A stretch of 64,000 nucleotides of DNA from Akkermansiaceae bacterium (GTDB lineage Bacteria; Verrucomicrobiota; Verrucomicrobiia; Verrucomicrobiales; DEV007). Below are positions 62,734 through 64,000 of this stretch, piece by piece (the stretch's first letter is position 1; each line of letters begins with the position of its first letter). Made by a program: the position numbers and the translations under genes. The notes under the pieces were generated by a model that was not told the DNA's origin, searched no databases, and saw nothing but the letters and a program-made list of their open reading frames with translations. The stretch covers positions 248,001-312,000 of the forward strand of contig JACKQC010000003.1 of NCBI GenBank assembly GCA_024233085.1, in the 5' to 3' direction.

Positions 62734-63672
62734 TCAGGCCGGTTTGGTCCCGATCGCCATCAGTGTCTGAAAATGAGGGCTCTCCGGCTCACGATCCACG
62801 ACCGCGAGATCGATATCCGAAAAACCCGCGGTTCTCAGGGCCTGATCGATCTCGACTTCGGAAAAGCCGAACCAGACGTCAGCATAAAGTTCACGCGCGT
62901 CTTCGAAGCCGTGCTTGAGCAGGTCGAGAATGACGATTTTTCCGCCCGGTTTGAGGATTCGAAAGGCGCTCGCCACCGCCAGGCGGGGTTTTTCGGCGTG
63001 GTGCAGCGCCTGGCTGAAAAAGGCGAGATCGACCGAGGCATCGTCGATCGGCGGTTCCTCGATGTCACCGAGTCGGTATTCGAGGTTTTTGAAGCCGTTT
63101 TCCCGCGCGATGCGGGCGCCGTATTCGACCATTTTCTCGGAATTGTCGATGGCGATGACTTTTTCCGCCCGCTGGGCGAGGAGCTGGGAAAAAGTGCCCT
63201 CGCCGGCGCCGAGGTCGGCGATCACCAGCGGCGGCATCAGTTTGAGCAGCGTCTCGGCGAGCGCTTTCCACGACCGGCCCGGGCAGTAGGTGCGGCCGAA
63301 TTTTCCCGCCAACTGGTCGAAGTAGGCGCGCGCCCGGTCCTTGCGTTTCCGCAGCGCCAGCTTCAGCGCGGCCCGGTCGGCGACGATTTCCGGGACGTCG
63401 CCCGAGGCGATGTCGAGCATTTCCAGCAGGCGGGCGCCGCCGTTTTTGGCGGAGGGATCGCTGAAGGCGTAAATGATGTTTTTTCCCGCGCGGCGATCGG
63501 AAACCAGGCCGGCCTGCTTCAGTTGCGAGAGTTGGGACGAAATGCGCGACTGGCCCATGGCCAGGATTTCCTGCAACTCGACCACCGAAAGGTCCTCCTG
63601 GCGCAGGAGGGACAGGATGCGCAGCCGGGTGGGATCGGCGATGAGACGGAGCGTTTTGAGAATTGACGCCAT
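62734..63672 (-). CDS. ArsR-family HTH regulator fused to SAM-dependent methyltransferase (SahR-like)
   Basis: The 312-residue protein has an ArsR winged helix at residues 1-80 (LKTLRLIADPTRLRILSLLRQ, ISSQLSQLKQAGLVSDRRAG) and a class I methyltransferase domain from about 130 (VIADLGAGEGTFSQLL, IAIDNSEKMVEYG, ALHHAEKPRLAVASAF). This architecture is that of SahR regulators, which sense S-adenosylhomocysteine and control the methionine cycle. It diverges from metK with 63 bp between the starts, supporting that role. The region has a TGATA-GGT-TGATA direct repeat that might be part of the operator. Confidence 0.85.
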   Translation of the reverse strand: MASILKTLRLIADPTRLRILSLLRQEDLSVVELQEILAMGQSRISSQLSQLKQAGLVSDRRAGKNIIYAFSDPSAKNGGARLLEMLDIASGDVPEIVADRAALKLALRKRKDRARAYFDQLAGKFGRTYCPGRSWKALAETLLKLMPPLVIADLGAGEGTFSQLLAQRAEKVIAIDNSEKMVEYGARIARENGFKNLEYRLGDIEEPPIDDASVDLAFFSQALHHAEKPRLAVASAFRILKPGGKIVILDLLKHGFEDARELYADVWFGFSEVEIDQALRTAGFSDIDLAVVDREPESPHFQTLMAIGTKPA

Positions 63673-63735
63673 CGGGGGTTTCGCTAAAGTATCAACCTAT
63701 CACGATTTGTAAATACGAGCTTTACCCCTCACCCC
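63673..63735. promoter_or_regulatory. Divergent promoter/operator region between the SahR-like gene and metK
   Basis: On the minus strand, TTTACA-16-TACTTT is a possible promoter for the regulator. It overlaps GTGATAGGTTGATAC (direct repeat TGATA), a candidate operator. The 63-bp gap is too short for a SAM riboswitch in front of metK, so control by the protein regulator is likely. Confidence 0.35.
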
Positions 63736-64000
63736 ATGGCAGACCGTTACCTCTTCTCCTCCGAATCCGTCACCGAAGGTCACCCCGACAAGGTTTGCGA
63801 CACGATTTCGGACAGCATCCTCGACGCCTGCTTCGAGCAGGACCCGGCCTCCCGCGTCGCCTGCGAGACGATGGTGAAGGACAATCTCGTCGTTCTGGGG
63901 GGCGAAATCACGACCCAGGCGCGGTTCGATCACCGCGAGGCGGTCCGCGCGGCGATCGCGGAAATCGGTTACACGAACGCCGACTGCAAGTTCAACGCCG
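63736..64000 (+). CDS. metK: S-adenosylmethionine synthetase, N-terminal part
   Basis: Only the first 88 residues are in the window. They match MetK: RYLFSSESVTEGHPDKVCDT (His and Asp of the ATP/Mg site), ISDSILDACFEQDP and VACETMVKDNLVVLGGEITT. The enzyme makes SAM from methionine and ATP. It is read divergently from the SahR-like regulator, which probably controls it. The gene continues beyond the right edge. Confidence 0.96.
   Translation, partial: MADRYLFSSESVTEGHPDKVCDTISDSILDACFEQDPASRVACETMVKDNLVVLGGEITTQARFDHREAVRAAIAEIGYTNADCKFNA

Noticed and set aside
63673..63735. SAM riboswitch in front of metK
   Set aside because: Only 63 bases separate the two start codons, too short for a known SAM riboswitch, and no such stems are visible.

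Overview
The window looks like a chromosomal segment of a GC-rich member of the PVC superphylum, most likely Verrucomicrobiota. Supporting signs are three type I sulfatases, a PEP-CTERM exported protein, planctomycete/verrucomicrobial-style pseudopilin, large Ig/Calx-beta surface proteins, an MlaE-F-D cluster, and very high GC with strong third-position GC bias (which produces long spurious reading frames opposite real genes). The assignment is inferred from gene content, not from a marker tree. Both ends cut genes: fdhA-like on the left and metK on the right.

Layout. 0-3.2 kb: a formate dehydrogenase-type catalytic subunit (partial) and a fused NuoE-NuoF diaphorase subunit, then a small protein that looks like an HNH nuclease without its catalytic residues. 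3.3-5.9 kb: an acyltransferase fused to a decayed adenylate-forming domain, then rplU-rpmA with a clear terminator. 5.9-10.8 kb: two large exported Ig/Calx-beta proteins. 10.9-15.5 kb: trmL, a three-subunit proton-translocating transhydrogenase (pntAa-pntAb-pntB) and an aspartate aminotransferase. 15.8-18.5 kb: an Mla lipid-transport operon. 18.8-22 kb: carB. 22-23.6 kb: a visibly AT-richer patch with a pseudopilin and an exported protein. 23.6-32.3 kb: sulfatase 1 and a lipoprotein coupled to a 2,090-residue TPR protein. 32.4-37 kb: tRNA-Thr, an inositol monophosphatase, ispF and rmlD-B-A. 37-43.5 kb: the Trk potassium uptake pair, a Uma2 nuclease-like gene, maf, sulfatase 2 and a sugar isomerase/epimerase. 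43.6-46 kb: a divergent locus with a TIR-like NADase-type effector, a small helical protein and a DeoR-effector-domain (ISOCOT) protein. 46-53.7 kb: sulfatase 3, a PIN toxin with a shortened antitoxin, a HEAT protein, a glycosyltransferase/SDR pair, an M29 aminopeptidase and a stand-alone ovothiol-type N-methyltransferase. 53.7-64 kb: gatB, a CvpA-like protein, aroC, a phospholipase A2-like lipoprotein, a DUF5615/DUF433 toxin-antitoxin pair, alaS, a PEP-CTERM protein and a SahR-like regulator divergent from metK.

Two observations stand out. First, seven copies of a modular palindromic repeat (19-bp unit GACCCAAC-AGG-GTTGGGTC, in either orientation, two or three units per site at 21-22 bp spacing) are scattered through the window. 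Three copies lie in frame inside protein-coding genes, much like protein-coding palindromic elements known elsewhere. Second, the TIR/helical/ISOCOT locus has a TIR-like effector, a putative sugar/nucleotide-ligand-binding partner without a DNA-binding domain, and a perfect 11-bp inverted repeat in the AT-rich shared promoter region. It is a plausible undescribed defence or stress-signalling module.
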